From contig NZ_CALHIQ010000056.1 of assembly GCF_938030725.1 (NCBI RefSeq), positions 1-14,735 on the forward strand: 14,735 nt of DNA, in the 5' to 3' direction. Of this stretch, positions 6,587 through 14,174 are shown piece after piece. This DNA is from an uncultured Fretibacterium sp. Lineage in GTDB: Bacteria > Synergistota > Synergistia > Synergistales > Aminobacteriaceae. The position numbers were made by a program, and so were the translations under genes. The notes below the pieces were generated by a model, which ran no database searches, had not been told where the DNA came from, and saw only the letters and a program-made list of their open reading frames with translations. Numbering within the stretch: the stretch's first letter is position 1; each line of letters starts with the position of its first letter.

Positions 6587-7603
6587 ATGGAAGGCCTCAG
6601 CATGGAGTCGCTCTACCGGCGCGTCGGTACGGAGGAGCAGCTATACGGCGTCCGGCGCCTCATCCTGGACGAGGGGAACGCCCGGGGCGCAGTGATATAC
6701 CAGGTGAGCACCGCCGGAGGCCTGGACTTCGACGTCCTGCCGGATAGCGGCCTCGACATTGGACGGCTGCGCTGGCGTGGCGTCAACGTCAACTACATGA
6801 CGAAGAACGGGTACGACGCCCCCTCCCGCTTCCTGCCCGTCCCGGACAACTTCGACCACACCTTCCCCGGCGGGATGATGTACACCTGCGGGCTGCTTTC
6901 CGTGGGGCCCCAGTGTCGGGACGAGGAGGGGGACGGGGAGTTCCACCCCCTCCACGGCCGCTACCACGGGCAGAGCGCGCGGGGGCTCTCGGCCTCCGCG
7001 GAGGGAGGCGTCATCCGCGTGTCCGGCACGGTGAGGGAGACGGAGCAGTGGCGCCACAACCTGTCGCTGAAGCGCGTCATCACGGTGCCGGCCTGGGGCA
7101 GCGAGCTTTTGATCGAGGACGAGGTCACGAACCTGACGCCGCAGCCCGCCGAGTACGCGCTGCTCTACCACTGCAACTTCGGCTGGCCCCTGCTGGACGC
7201 GGACGCGACGCTGGAGTTGCCGGAGGACCGAAAGGTCACCCCGCGCTCGCCCTACGCGGAGGTGGGGCTGGCGGACCAGTGCCGCTGTACTGCGCCCATC
7301 GACGGCGAGGAGGAGCGCGTCTACTTCAACGAGGTGCGCCCATCCGGGGAGGACCCCATAGCCCGCCTGATCAACCGGCGGCTCAGGATCGGCGCAGAGC
7401 TCTCCTGGTCCCTGGATACGCTGCCCGTCCTCTCCCAGTGGAAGTGCATGAGGAGCGGGGAGTACGTCCTGGCCCTCGAACCCTCCACCTGCTACACGAT
7501 GGGGCGCCTCGCGGAGCGCCGCCACGGGTCCATGCGGACGCTGGCTCCCTTTGCCTCCGTCCGGACGCGCGTGAAGCTGCGCTTCTTCGAGCCTAAAGAT
7601 TAG
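6587..7603 (+). CDS. DUF4432-type aldose 1-epimerase-like protein
   Basis: A 338-residue protein resembling the DUF4432 branch of the galactose mutarotase superfamily, which are beta-sandwich carbohydrate-binding enzymes. Visible family features are LPDSGLDIGRLRWRG at 51-65, the His-rich FHPLHGRYH at 119-127, LLYHCNFGWPLL at 192-203 (His195 a candidate active-site residue) and QWKCMRSGEYVLALEP at 284-299, with Glu298 in the place of the mutarotase catalytic Glu. There is no signal peptide, so it should act in the cytosol. The ATG at 6587 has AGGGGG five bases upstream; Met6 is a weaker alternative. It begins nine bases after mglC and ends 11 bases before galK. I infer that it does the anomer interconversion GalM performs elsewhere, since no galM is visible here. 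The exact substrate is unproven; a related sugar is possible. Confidence 0.82.
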   Translation: MEGLSMESLYRRVGTEEQLYGVRRLILDEGNARGAVIYQVSTAGGLDFDVLPDSGLDIGRLRWRGVNVNYMTKNGYDAPSRFLPVPDNFDHTFPGGMMYTCGLLSVGPQCRDEEGDGEFHPLHGRYHGQSARGLSASAEGGVIRVSGTVRETEQWRHNLSLKRVITVPAWGSELLIEDEVTNLTPQPAEYALLYHCNFGWPLLDADATLELPEDRKVTPRSPYAEVGLADQCRCTAPIDGEEERVYFNEVRPSGEDPIARLINRRLRIGAELSWSLDTLPVLSQWKCMRSGEYVLALEPSTCYTMGRLAERRHGSMRTLAPFASVRTRVKLRFFEPKD

Positions 7604-7614
7604 GGGGCGGGGCC

Positions 7615-8811
7615 ATGCAGGACATTCATGACATGTACGGGAGGATGCTCTCCCGGTTTCAGGAGCTCTTTGGAACCGACGGCGGGATCCCGGCGCTCTT
7701 CCGCTCGCCGGGCCGGGTGAACCTCATCGGCGAGCACACGGACTACAACGGCGGACACGTGTTCCCCTGCGCCATCTCCCTGGGGATATGGGCCCTTGCG
7801 GCGCCCCGGCAGGGGACGGATCGGGTGCGGCTCCACTCCATGAACTTTGAGGCGGACGGGACGACCGAGGCGCCGGCCCGCGGTCTGGAGTACCGGGAGG
7901 AGCGGGGCTGGGCCAACTATCCCCTGGGGGTTCTCCGGGTGCTGGAGGAGGCGGGGCATCCGCTGCCTGCGGGGCTGGACCTCCTGTTCTGGGGGAACCT
8001 GCCGGGAGGTGCGGGGCTGTCGTCCTCCGCCTCCATCGAGGTGCTGACGGCCCGCGTCGCGGACGGCCTGTTCGGAATGGGGCTCCAGGGCGTCGAGACG
8101 GCGCTTCTGGCCCAGAGGGCGGAGAACGACTTCGTGGGCATGAAGTGCGGCATCATGGACCAGTTCGCCGTCACCATGGGCAGGCGAAACTGTGCCGTAT
8201 TCCTGGACTGCGCGACACTGGACTTCAAGCTCGTGCCCCTGAACCTGGACGGCTTTCGCATCGTCATCGGCAACACCAACAAGCCCCACGTCCTGGCCGG
8301 GTCGGAGTACAACCTGCGGCGGGCCCAGTGCGAGGGCGCACTGGAGGACCTGCGTCGCGTGCGGCCCGTCAAGGCCCTCGGGGACCTGACGGAGCCGGGG
8401 TTCAAGTATCTGTCGGGCATCATCCGCAACCCCGTGAACCTGCGGCGCGCCCGCCACGCCGTCACGGAGAACCAGCGCACCCTTCGCGCCGTCGCGGCCC
8501 TGGAGGTGTCGAACCTGGCGGCGTTCGGGCAGCTGATGAACCAGTCTCACGTTTCGCTGCGGGACGACTACGAGGTGTCCTGCCCGGAGCTGGACGCGCT
8601 GGTGGAGCTGGCCTGGCGGCAGCCTGGCGTGGTCGGCTCGCGCATGACGGGGGGCGGGTTCGGGGGCTGCACGGTCAGCATCGTGGAGAGCTCGCGCGTG
8701 GAGGACTTCGTCCGGGACGTGGGGGCCGGCTACGCGAAGGCCACAGGCCTGCGCGCCGACTTCTACGAGGTGGACGCGGCGGACGGAGCGGGGCGGATGG
8801 AGCGTCCCTGA
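7615..8811 (+). CDS. galK: Galactokinase (first copy)
   Basis: A 398-residue GHMP-family kinase that phosphorylates galactose at C1 with ATP. The galactokinase signature GRVNLIGEHTDYNGG spans 33-47 (Arg34, Glu40, His41 and Asp43 are sugar- and catalysis-related positions). The phosphate-binding loop LPGGAGLSSSAS is at 129-140, the catalytic Asp182 lies in CGIMDQF, the galactose-contact motif GSEYN is at 229-233, and the third GHMP motif MTGGGFGG is at 344-351. All key residues appear intact. The ATG at 7615 follows AGGGGG with seven bases between. It lies between the epimerase-like gene and galE in the operon. A second galactokinase at 11569 shares exact DNA patches with it, for instance 37 bases at 7765-7801 and 38 bases at 8446-8483. 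Confidence 0.95.
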   Translation: MQDIHDMYGRMLSRFQELFGTDGGIPALFRSPGRVNLIGEHTDYNGGHVFPCAISLGIWALAAPRQGTDRVRLHSMNFEADGTTEAPARGLEYREERGWANYPLGVLRVLEEAGHPLPAGLDLLFWGNLPGGAGLSSSASIEVLTARVADGLFGMGLQGVETALLAQRAENDFVGMKCGIMDQFAVTMGRRNCAVFLDCATLDFKLVPLNLDGFRIVIGNTNKPHVLAGSEYNLRRAQCEGALEDLRRVRPVKALGDLTEPGFKYLSGIIRNPVNLRRARHAVTENQRTLRAVAALEVSNLAAFGQLMNQSHVSLRDDYEVSCPELDALVELAWRQPGVVGSRMTGGGFGGCTVSIVESSRVEDFVRDVGAGYAKATGLRADFYEVDAADGAGRMERP

Positions 8812-8844
8812 CGCTTTTGCCTGTGGGAAGGACGGGTGGATGAC

Positions 8845-9834
8845 ATGGCGATTCTGGTCTGCGGGGGGGCCGGCTACATCGGCTCCCACAACGTGCGCGC
8901 CCTGCTGGACCGCGGCTCTGAAGCCGTGGTGGTGGACAACCTGTGGACGGGGCATCGTCCGGCGGTCCCCGACGGGGTCCCCTTCTACGAGGGGGACGTC
9001 CGCGACGCGGCCCTGATGGACAGGATATTCTCTGAGCATAAGATCGAGGCGGTGCTGCACTTCTGCGCCTGCTCCCTGGTGGGAGAGAGCGTGGAGAAGC
9101 CCCTCTTGTACTTCGCGAACAACGTGGGAGGGATGCAGTCCCTGCTGGAGGCCATGGCGCGCCATGGGCTGCGGCAGATCGTGTTCTCGTCCTCGGCGGC
9201 CGTGTACGGCGAGCCGAGCCGCGTGCCCATCCTCGAGGACGACGAGACGAAGCCCACGAACCCCTACGGCGAAACGAAGCGCGTGATGGAGCGCATGATG
9301 CACTGGGTCGGGGAGCGACACGGCATCCGGTACGTGTCCCTGCGGTACTTCAACGTGGCGGGGGCGTGGCACGACGGGAGCCTGGGCGAGGACCACCGGA
9401 ACGAAACGCACCTGGTGCCCATCATCCTTCAGGTGCCGCTGGGGCGACGGGACTGCGTCACGGTGTTCGGCGACGACTACCCGACGCCGGACGGGACCTG
9501 CATCCGGGACTACGTCTACATCGAGGACCTGGCTCAGGCGCACCTGATGGCGCTGGACTACCTGGCGAAGGGCGGCGAGAGCCGTATCCTGAACCTGGGC
9601 AGCGGCGACGGCTACTCGGTGATGGAGATGATCAACGCTGCCCGGAGGGCCACGGGGCGGGACATCCCCGTGAAGGTGGGGCCCCGCCGCGCAGGGGACC
9701 CGGCGCGGCTGGTGGCGGACAGCGCCCTGGCCGGAAGGGTTTTGGGCTGGCGCCCCCAGGTGACCTCCATGGAGGACATCATCGCCTCGGCCTGGCGCTG
9801 GCACAGCGCCCACCCTCAGGGCTGGGGGAATTAG
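8845..9834 (+). CDS. galE: UDP-glucose 4-epimerase
   Basis: A 329-residue short-chain dehydrogenase/reductase that interconverts UDP-galactose and UDP-glucose with bound NAD. The Rossmann glycine motif GGAGYIG is at 7-13, the Ser-rich SSSAAVYGE at 115-123, and the catalytic YGETK at 141-145 (Tyr141, Lys145). SLRYFNVAGA at 165-174 and TPDGTCIRDYVYIEDLAQAH around 214-233 are characteristic of GalE. I chose the ATG at 8845 because the nucleotide-binding motif normally begins a few residues from the start. The frame also opens with a GTG at 8836 (three extra residues), but AAGGA is only three bases from that. The gap to galK is 33 bases and the gap to galT only two, which suggests translational coupling with galT. 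Confidence 0.95.
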   Translation: MAILVCGGAGYIGSHNVRALLDRGSEAVVVDNLWTGHRPAVPDGVPFYEGDVRDAALMDRIFSEHKIEAVLHFCACSLVGESVEKPLLYFANNVGGMQSLLEAMARHGLRQIVFSSSAAVYGEPSRVPILEDDETKPTNPYGETKRVMERMMHWVGERHGIRYVSLRYFNVAGAWHDGSLGEDHRNETHLVPIILQVPLGRRDCVTVFGDDYPTPDGTCIRDYVYIEDLAQAHLMALDYLAKGGESRILNLGSGDGYSVMEMINAARRATGRDIPVKVGPRRAGDPARLVADSALAGRVLGWRPQVTSMEDIIASAWRWHSAHPQGWGN

Positions 9835-9836
9835 CC

Positions 9837-11354
9837 ATGCCGGCAGCGGACGTGGACGTCAACCGCGAGCTGAACCGGCTGGTGCGCTTCGCCCTCCTGC
9901 AGGGGCTGATCGAGGCGGAGGACGCCGTCTGGGCCGCCAACGGCCTCATCGGGGAGCTGGGCCTCCCGGACCTGCGGGCGGAGCCCGTTACGGACGACCT
10001 GCTTCCGGAGTCATCGCCGGACGGCATCCTGGAGCGCATCCTGGACTGGGCGGAGGCTGCGGGGATCATCGAGGGTGGACCGGAGGAGCGGGACCTGCTG
10101 GACACGCGGCTGATGGGCGTCCTGACGCCGCGGCCCTCGGACGTCGTCAAGAGGTTCCGCGCTCTGTACCGAACCTCCCCCCGTGGGGCAACGGACTACT
10201 TCTACGGTCTGGGCGTCGCCTCGAACTACGTCCGCTCGGCCCGCACGGCGCGGAACATCCGGTGGCGGACGAGGACGGACTTCGGGGAGCTGGACGTCAC
10301 CATCAACCTGTCGAAGCCGGAGAAGGACCCGCGGGACATCGCGAGGGCGGGGAAGGCCCCCGCGAGGGGCTATCCGCGGTGCCTCCTGTGCCGTGAGAAC
10401 GAGGGCTTCTTCGGCCATCCGGGGCACCCGGCACGGCAGAACCTGCGTCTGATCCCCCTGGACCTGCGTCAGGGCCAGAGCTGGTTCCTGCAGTACTCGC
10501 CCTACAGCTACTACGACGAGCACTGCATCGTCCTGAACGGAGAGCACGTCCCCATGGCCATCACGCGGGAGACCTTCGAGAACCTGCTGCGGTTCCTGGA
10601 CCTCTTTCCGCACTACTTCGTGGGGTCCAACGCGGACCTGCCCATCGTGGGCGGCTCCATCCTGTCCCACGACCACTACCAGGGCGGCCGCTTCGTCTTC
10701 GCGCTGGACCGGGCGCAGGTGGAGCGGGAGTACCCGGCGCGGGACAGCGTCGCCATGGGGCGCGTCAACTGGCCCATGTCCGTGCTGCGCCTCACCTCCT
10801 GCGAGGCCGCGCCGCTGATCGATGCGGCCTGCGGCGTCCTGGAGGCCTGGCGGGGCTGGAGCGCTCCGGAGGTGGGCGTGCTGTCCCGGACGGGGGATGT
10901 GCCCCACAACACCGTCACGCCCATCGCGCGGCGACGGGACGGGCGCTACGAGCTGGACCTGGTCCTGCGCAACAACCGCACGAGCCCGGAGCACCCCCTG
11001 GGGATATTCCATCCCCACGCGGACGTGCAGCACATCAAGAAGGAGAACATCGGCCTCATCGAGGTGCTGGGCCTGGCCATCCTGCCCCCGCGCCTGAAAG
11101 GGGCCCTGTCGGAGATGGCGGAGGCCTGGCTTCGGGGTGAGGCGGACCTCTCCGCCCACCCGGCTCTGGCGGCGCACGACGCCTGGTATCGGGGCCTGCG
11201 GGAGCGCCATGCGGGCCTGGAGGCGGGGGAGGTGCCGGGCATGTTCCGCGATGAGGTGGGGCACGTGTTTGCGCGGGTCCTCAGCGATTGCGGGGTCTTC
11301 AAGCGGGACGATGCCGGGCTGGAGGCCTTCGACCGGTTCGCCGAAGCGCTTTAG
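9837..11354 (+). CDS. galT: Galactose-1-phosphate uridylyltransferase, class 2
   Basis: A 505-residue enzyme that transfers UMP from UDP-glucose to galactose-1-phosphate. It is of the longer, Firmicutes-type class 2 (B. subtilis GalT is similar in length), not the shorter E. coli type. The family 2 signature DLPIVGGSILSHDHYQGG is perfect, with the catalytic His-x-His at 278-280. CLLC (Cys182, Cys185) may bind a metal. The N-terminal helical region resembles Bacillus and Lactobacillus GalT. The open frame extends upstream to 9366, but that part overlaps galE out of frame. The ATG at 9837, with GGGGGAA six bases upstream and just two bases after the galE stop, is the real start. It is the last gene before a strong terminator. 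Confidence 0.95.
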   Translation: MPAADVDVNRELNRLVRFALLQGLIEAEDAVWAANGLIGELGLPDLRAEPVTDDLLPESSPDGILERILDWAEAAGIIEGGPEERDLLDTRLMGVLTPRPSDVVKRFRALYRTSPRGATDYFYGLGVASNYVRSARTARNIRWRTRTDFGELDVTINLSKPEKDPRDIARAGKAPARGYPRCLLCRENEGFFGHPGHPARQNLRLIPLDLRQGQSWFLQYSPYSYYDEHCIVLNGEHVPMAITRETFENLLRFLDLFPHYFVGSNADLPIVGGSILSHDHYQGGRFVFALDRAQVEREYPARDSVAMGRVNWPMSVLRLTSCEAAPLIDAACGVLEAWRGWSAPEVGVLSRTGDVPHNTVTPIARRRDGRYELDLVLRNNRTSPEHPLGIFHPHADVQHIKKENIGLIEVLGLAILPPRLKGALSEMAEAWLRGEADLSAHPALAAHDAWYRGLRERHAGLEAGEVPGMFRDEVGHVFARVLSDCGVFKRDDAGLEAFDRFAEAL

Positions 11355-11364
11355 CGTTCCTTTT

Positions 11365-11405
11365 GGGGAGAGCGTCGGAATTGCCGGCGTTCTCCCCGAT
11401 TTTTT
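11365..11405 (+). terminator. Intrinsic terminator after galT
   Basis: GGGGAGAGCGTCGG pairs with CCGGCGTTCTCCCC (14 pairs, two of them G-U) around a five-base loop, followed by GA and six T. It begins ten bases after the galT stop and closes the mgl-gal operon. Confidence 0.9.
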
Positions 11406-11471
11406 CTCCCGATTCACTTTGCGTTTTCAGGTGGAAAGATGAGGCTACGGTAGGCGTTTGCCCTTCGGATG

Positions 11472-11480
11472 TGTCATAAT
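11472..11480 (+). promoter_or_regulatory. Extended -10 promoter candidate for the second galK
   Basis: TGTCATAAT combines the TGn extension with a five-of-six -10 hexamer. No good -35 is seen. It lies between the galT terminator and the second galK, where a separate promoter is needed. Predicted start is near 11487, with a leader of about 80 bases. Confidence 0.4.
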
Positions 11481-11499
11481 AAAGGGACTTTTTTGCGGG

Positions 11500-11533
11500 C
11501 CCTTCCACGCCTGCGGGCGGGGAAGGGATTTTT
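11500..11533 (+). terminator. Terminator-like hairpin in the leader of the second galK
   Basis: CCCTTCC, a single mismatch, CGCC, loop TGCG, GGCG, then GGAAGGG, followed by A and five T. This has the form of a rho-independent terminator, yet lies only 35 bases before the galK start codon and downstream of the candidate promoter. AAGGG at 11482-11486 could pair with CCCTT at 11500-11504 and disrupt the stem, giving an antiterminator if that segment is transcribed. It may instead be a backup terminator for the galT operon. Confidence 0.65.
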
Positions 11534-11568
11534 GGGTTAGCCTATCCTGGAGGAGAGCTAGTCGTTTT

Positions 11569-12756
11569 ATGGAGATCAAGGCCGTCTACGAGAAGATGCT
11601 GCCCCGCTTTCGCGAGCTGTTCGGAGAGGGGGAGCCGACGCTGTACTTTGCCCCCGGTCGCGTCAACCTGATCGGGGAGCACACGGACTACAACGGAGGG
11701 CACGTCCTGCCCTGCGCCATCTCCCTGGGGATATGGGCCCTTGCGGTCCGGCGCGACGGGGACAGGGTCCGCGTGGGGTCCATGAACTTCGACGACAGGT
11801 CGCCGACGGAGACGGGGCGCAGCGGCATCGAGCGCCGCGCGGAGTGGGGCTGGGCCAACTACCCCCTGGGAATGTTGAGCACGTTGGAGGCGCACCACTA
11901 CCCCATCCCCTCCGGCCTGGACATCCTCTTCTGGGGCGAGCTGCCCGTGGGGGCGGGGCTCTCGTCCTCGGCCGCGCTGGAGGTGCTGACCGCGTGCGTC
12001 GTCAACGACCTGTTCGGCCTTCGCATCGACCGGCTGAACATGGCGATCATGGGGCAGGAGATGGAAAACCGGTTTATAGGGACCCAGTGCGGCATCATGG
12101 ACCAGTTCGCCGTCAGCATGGGACGGAAGGGCTGCGCCGTGCTGCTGAACTGCGCCGCCCTGACCCACCTCTACGCGCCCCTCTACATCACGGGCTATCA
12201 GATCGTGATCGCGGACACCAACAGGCGTCAGGCGGCGGGGCGCGAGAACTACAACCTGCGCTGCCGGCAGTGCGAGGCGGCCTGTGAGGCCATCCGACGC
12301 GTGCGCCCCATCCGGACGCTCTACGAGCTGTCGGCAGAGGACTTCAACAGGCTGGAACGCGAGATCCCGGACCCGGTGAACCGCCGACGCGCCCGCCACG
12401 CCGTCACGGAGAACCAGCGCACCCTGGACGCGGCCAGGGCCCTGAGCCTGGCGGACCTGCGCACCTTCGGCCTCCTGATGCGGGCCTCCCACCTGTCCCT
12501 GCGCGACGACTACGAGGTCACCTGCCCGGAGCTGGACGCGCTGGCGGAGCTGGCGTGGCGTCAGCCGGGGGTGATCGGCGCGCGCATGACGGGAGCGGGC
12601 TTCGGAGGCTGTACGGTCAACGTCGTGGAGCGGCATCTCGTGAGCCGCTTCATCCGCGACGTCGGCGCGGGCTACGAGTTGCAGATGGGCTGCGCCCCCA
12701 GGTTCTACGTGGCGGACGCGGCGGACGGCGCCGCGAAGGTACGGTTGCCCAAATAG
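11569..12756 (+). CDS. galK: Galactokinase (second copy, paralogue)
   Basis: A 395-residue GHMP-family sugar kinase, clearly a paralogue of the galactokinase at 7615. The signature GRVNLIGEHTDYNGG is at 30-44, the phosphate-binding loop LPVGAGLSSSAA at 125-136, catalytic Asp178 in CGIMDQF, and MTGAGFGG at 340-347. The sugar-contact loop reads AGRENYN at 223-229 rather than AGSEYN as in the first copy, so tuning of specificity is possible, but Tyr228 and Asn229 are kept. No key residue is missing. The ATG at 11569 is the first plausible start: GGAGAG lies 11 bases upstream, rather far. The frame extends to 11458 but crosses the leader hairpin. It is outside the main gal operon and upstream of purine genes. 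Galactose is the likeliest substrate; N-acetylgalactosamine or another hexose cannot be excluded. Confidence 0.88.
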   Translation: MEIKAVYEKMLPRFRELFGEGEPTLYFAPGRVNLIGEHTDYNGGHVLPCAISLGIWALAVRRDGDRVRVGSMNFDDRSPTETGRSGIERRAEWGWANYPLGMLSTLEAHHYPIPSGLDILFWGELPVGAGLSSSAALEVLTACVVNDLFGLRIDRLNMAIMGQEMENRFIGTQCGIMDQFAVSMGRKGCAVLLNCAALTHLYAPLYITGYQIVIADTNRRQAAGRENYNLRCRQCEAACEAIRRVRPIRTLYELSAEDFNRLEREIPDPVNRRRARHAVTENQRTLDAARALSLADLRTFGLLMRASHLSLRDDYEVTCPELDALAELAWRQPGVIGARMTGAGFGGCTVNVVERHLVSRFIRDVGAGYELQMGCAPRFYVADAADGAAKVRLPK

Positions 12757-12817
12757 GTGGCAGAGCTGCGCCTCTGACCCGCCTTTTGATCTTCATCTGA
12801 GAAAAGGGGTTATTCAA

Positions 12818-14110
12818 TTGAAGTTCCTGGATCGCTTTTTCAATATCTCCGGGCGCGGCAGCAACCTTCAGACGGAGGTCGCCGCGGGGCTCACGACGTT
12901 CATGACGATGTCCTACATCCTGGTGGTCCACCCGTCCTTCATGGCGAACGGCGCGGGAATGGACCGCATGGCCTGCGTGGTGTCCATGGCGCTCGTGTGC
13001 GGCGCTGTCACCCTGTTCATGGGGCTCTACGCCAACCTGCCCTTCGCCCTGGCCACGGGCATGGGCGGCAACGCCTTCTTCGCCTTCACGCTGGTGAAGG
13101 ACGGCATCGTCACGTGGCAGGTCGGGATGGGGATGGTGTTCCTGTCGGGGGTGGTCTTCGTCCTGCTGACGGTCCTCGGCATCCGCGAGGTCATCGTCAA
13201 GCTCATGCCGCGCTCCATCAAGCTGGCCATCGGCGCGGCGGTGGGCATCTTCATCGCGCAGCTGGGGCTGAAGAGCGCCGGGATCCTGGTCGTTGACAAG
13301 GCCATGCGGTTCGGCGACCTGCACAACGCGGGGACGCTGCTCTCCGTCATCGGGCTCTTCATCGTGACGGCCTTCATGTCCTTCCGGGTGCGTGGGGCGC
13401 TCTTGTGGAGCATCATCCTCACCTCCATCATCGGCATCCCCATGGGCATCACGAAGCTGCCCACCGCCTGGGTCGCCATGCCGGTGAGCCTGGAACCGCT
13501 GTTCCTGAAGCTCGACGTCCTGGGGGCGCTGCACTGGCAGTACATTCCCTTCATGTTCACCTTCTTCGTGGGGGACTTCTTCTCGACGCTGGGCACGGTG
13601 CTGGGCGTCGGCGCCAAGGCCGGGCTCCTGGACGAGAACGGCGACCTGCCGGACATCGGCAAGCCCTTCCTGGTGGACGCCATCGGGACGGTGGTGGGCT
13701 CTATCTTCGGACTGACGACCGTCACGACCTTCGTGGAGTCGGCTGCGGGCGTGGAGGAGGGGGGTAAGACGGGCATGACGGCCGTCGTCACGGCGCTCTG
13801 CTTCTTCGCCATGCTGCTGTTCGTCCCACTGATCTCCTGCGTGCCCTCCCAGGCGACGGCCCCCGTGCTGATCATCATCGGTCTGATGATGATGCCGGCC
13901 GTCCAGGGCATCAACTTCAAGGACTTCACGGAGTCCTTCCCCGCCTTCATGACCATCCTGATGACGGCCTACCTGGGTCTGGCCAACGGCATCAGTTCGG
14001 GCATCCTGTGCTACACTGCGGCGAAGGTGCTGTCCGGCCGCGGCCGCGAGCTGCACTGGGGCACGTACCTGCTGTGCGTTCCCCTGATCGCGTACTTCCT
14101 GAACCTGTAG
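12818..14110 (+). CDS. NCS2 family purine (adenine/hypoxanthine/guanine) permease
   Basis: A 430-residue inner-membrane proton symporter of the AzgA-like branch of NCS2 (AdeP/AdeQ, GhxP/GhxQ, PbuG/PbuO), with about a dozen hydrophobic segments. The N-terminus FFNISGRGSNLQTEVAAGLT matches the family opening. GMGGNAFFAF at 81-90, FVGDFFSTLGTVLGVGAKAG and TTVTTFVESAAGVEEGGKTG in the C-terminal half are the conserved substrate-site regions. The start is TTG at 12818, supported by AAAAGGGG eight bases upstream and by alignment to the family start; the first ATG is 30 codons in and would cut off conserved sequence. Length fits the family. The adenine deaminase gene 64 bases downstream suggests adenine, or more broadly purine base, uptake. 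The gap to galK is 61 bases without a clear terminator, so read-through from galK is possible. Confidence 0.9.
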   Translation: MKFLDRFFNISGRGSNLQTEVAAGLTTFMTMSYILVVHPSFMANGAGMDRMACVVSMALVCGAVTLFMGLYANLPFALATGMGGNAFFAFTLVKDGIVTWQVGMGMVFLSGVVFVLLTVLGIREVIVKLMPRSIKLAIGAAVGIFIAQLGLKSAGILVVDKAMRFGDLHNAGTLLSVIGLFIVTAFMSFRVRGALLWSIILTSIIGIPMGITKLPTAWVAMPVSLEPLFLKLDVLGALHWQYIPFMFTFFVGDFFSTLGTVLGVGAKAGLLDENGDLPDIGKPFLVDAIGTVVGSIFGLTTVTTFVESAAGVEEGGKTGMTAVVTALCFFAMLLFVPLISCVPSQATAPVLIIIGLMMMPAVQGINFKDFTESFPAFMTILMTAYLGLANGISSGILCYTAAKVLSGRGRELHWGTYLLCVPLIAYFLNL

Positions 14111-14174
14111 CGCCGGCTGCGAACGCACGACAGCGCTTTGAGATAAGACTTTGGTAACGATTTCGGAGGCAATC

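Noticed and set aside
7600..9813. 737-codon open frame on the minus strand opposite galK and galE
   Set aside because: It is antisense to two clearly conserved genes, its product is Arg/His/Gly/Pro-rich without any motif, and such long shadow frames are expected in GC-rich coding DNA. The same holds for the minus-strand frames at 3765-4844, 10011-11417 and 12650-14176.
9366..9836. Upstream extension of the galT frame, suggesting a large fusion protein
   Set aside because: It lies entirely within galE in another frame and has no conserved sequence; the ATG at 9837 has a proper ribosome binding site and matches the family start.
11458..11568. Upstream extension of the second galactokinase frame
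   Set aside because: It would translate through the leader hairpin and T-run and adds 37 residues with no match to galactokinases; the ATG at 11569 corresponds to the usual start.
12757..12817. Hairpin CAGAGctgcgcCTCTG after the second galK as a terminator, or a purine riboswitch before the permease
   Set aside because: The stem is only five pairs and the T-run is displaced and short; the gap is too short for a purine riboswitch aptamer plus expression platform, and no conserved core is seen.
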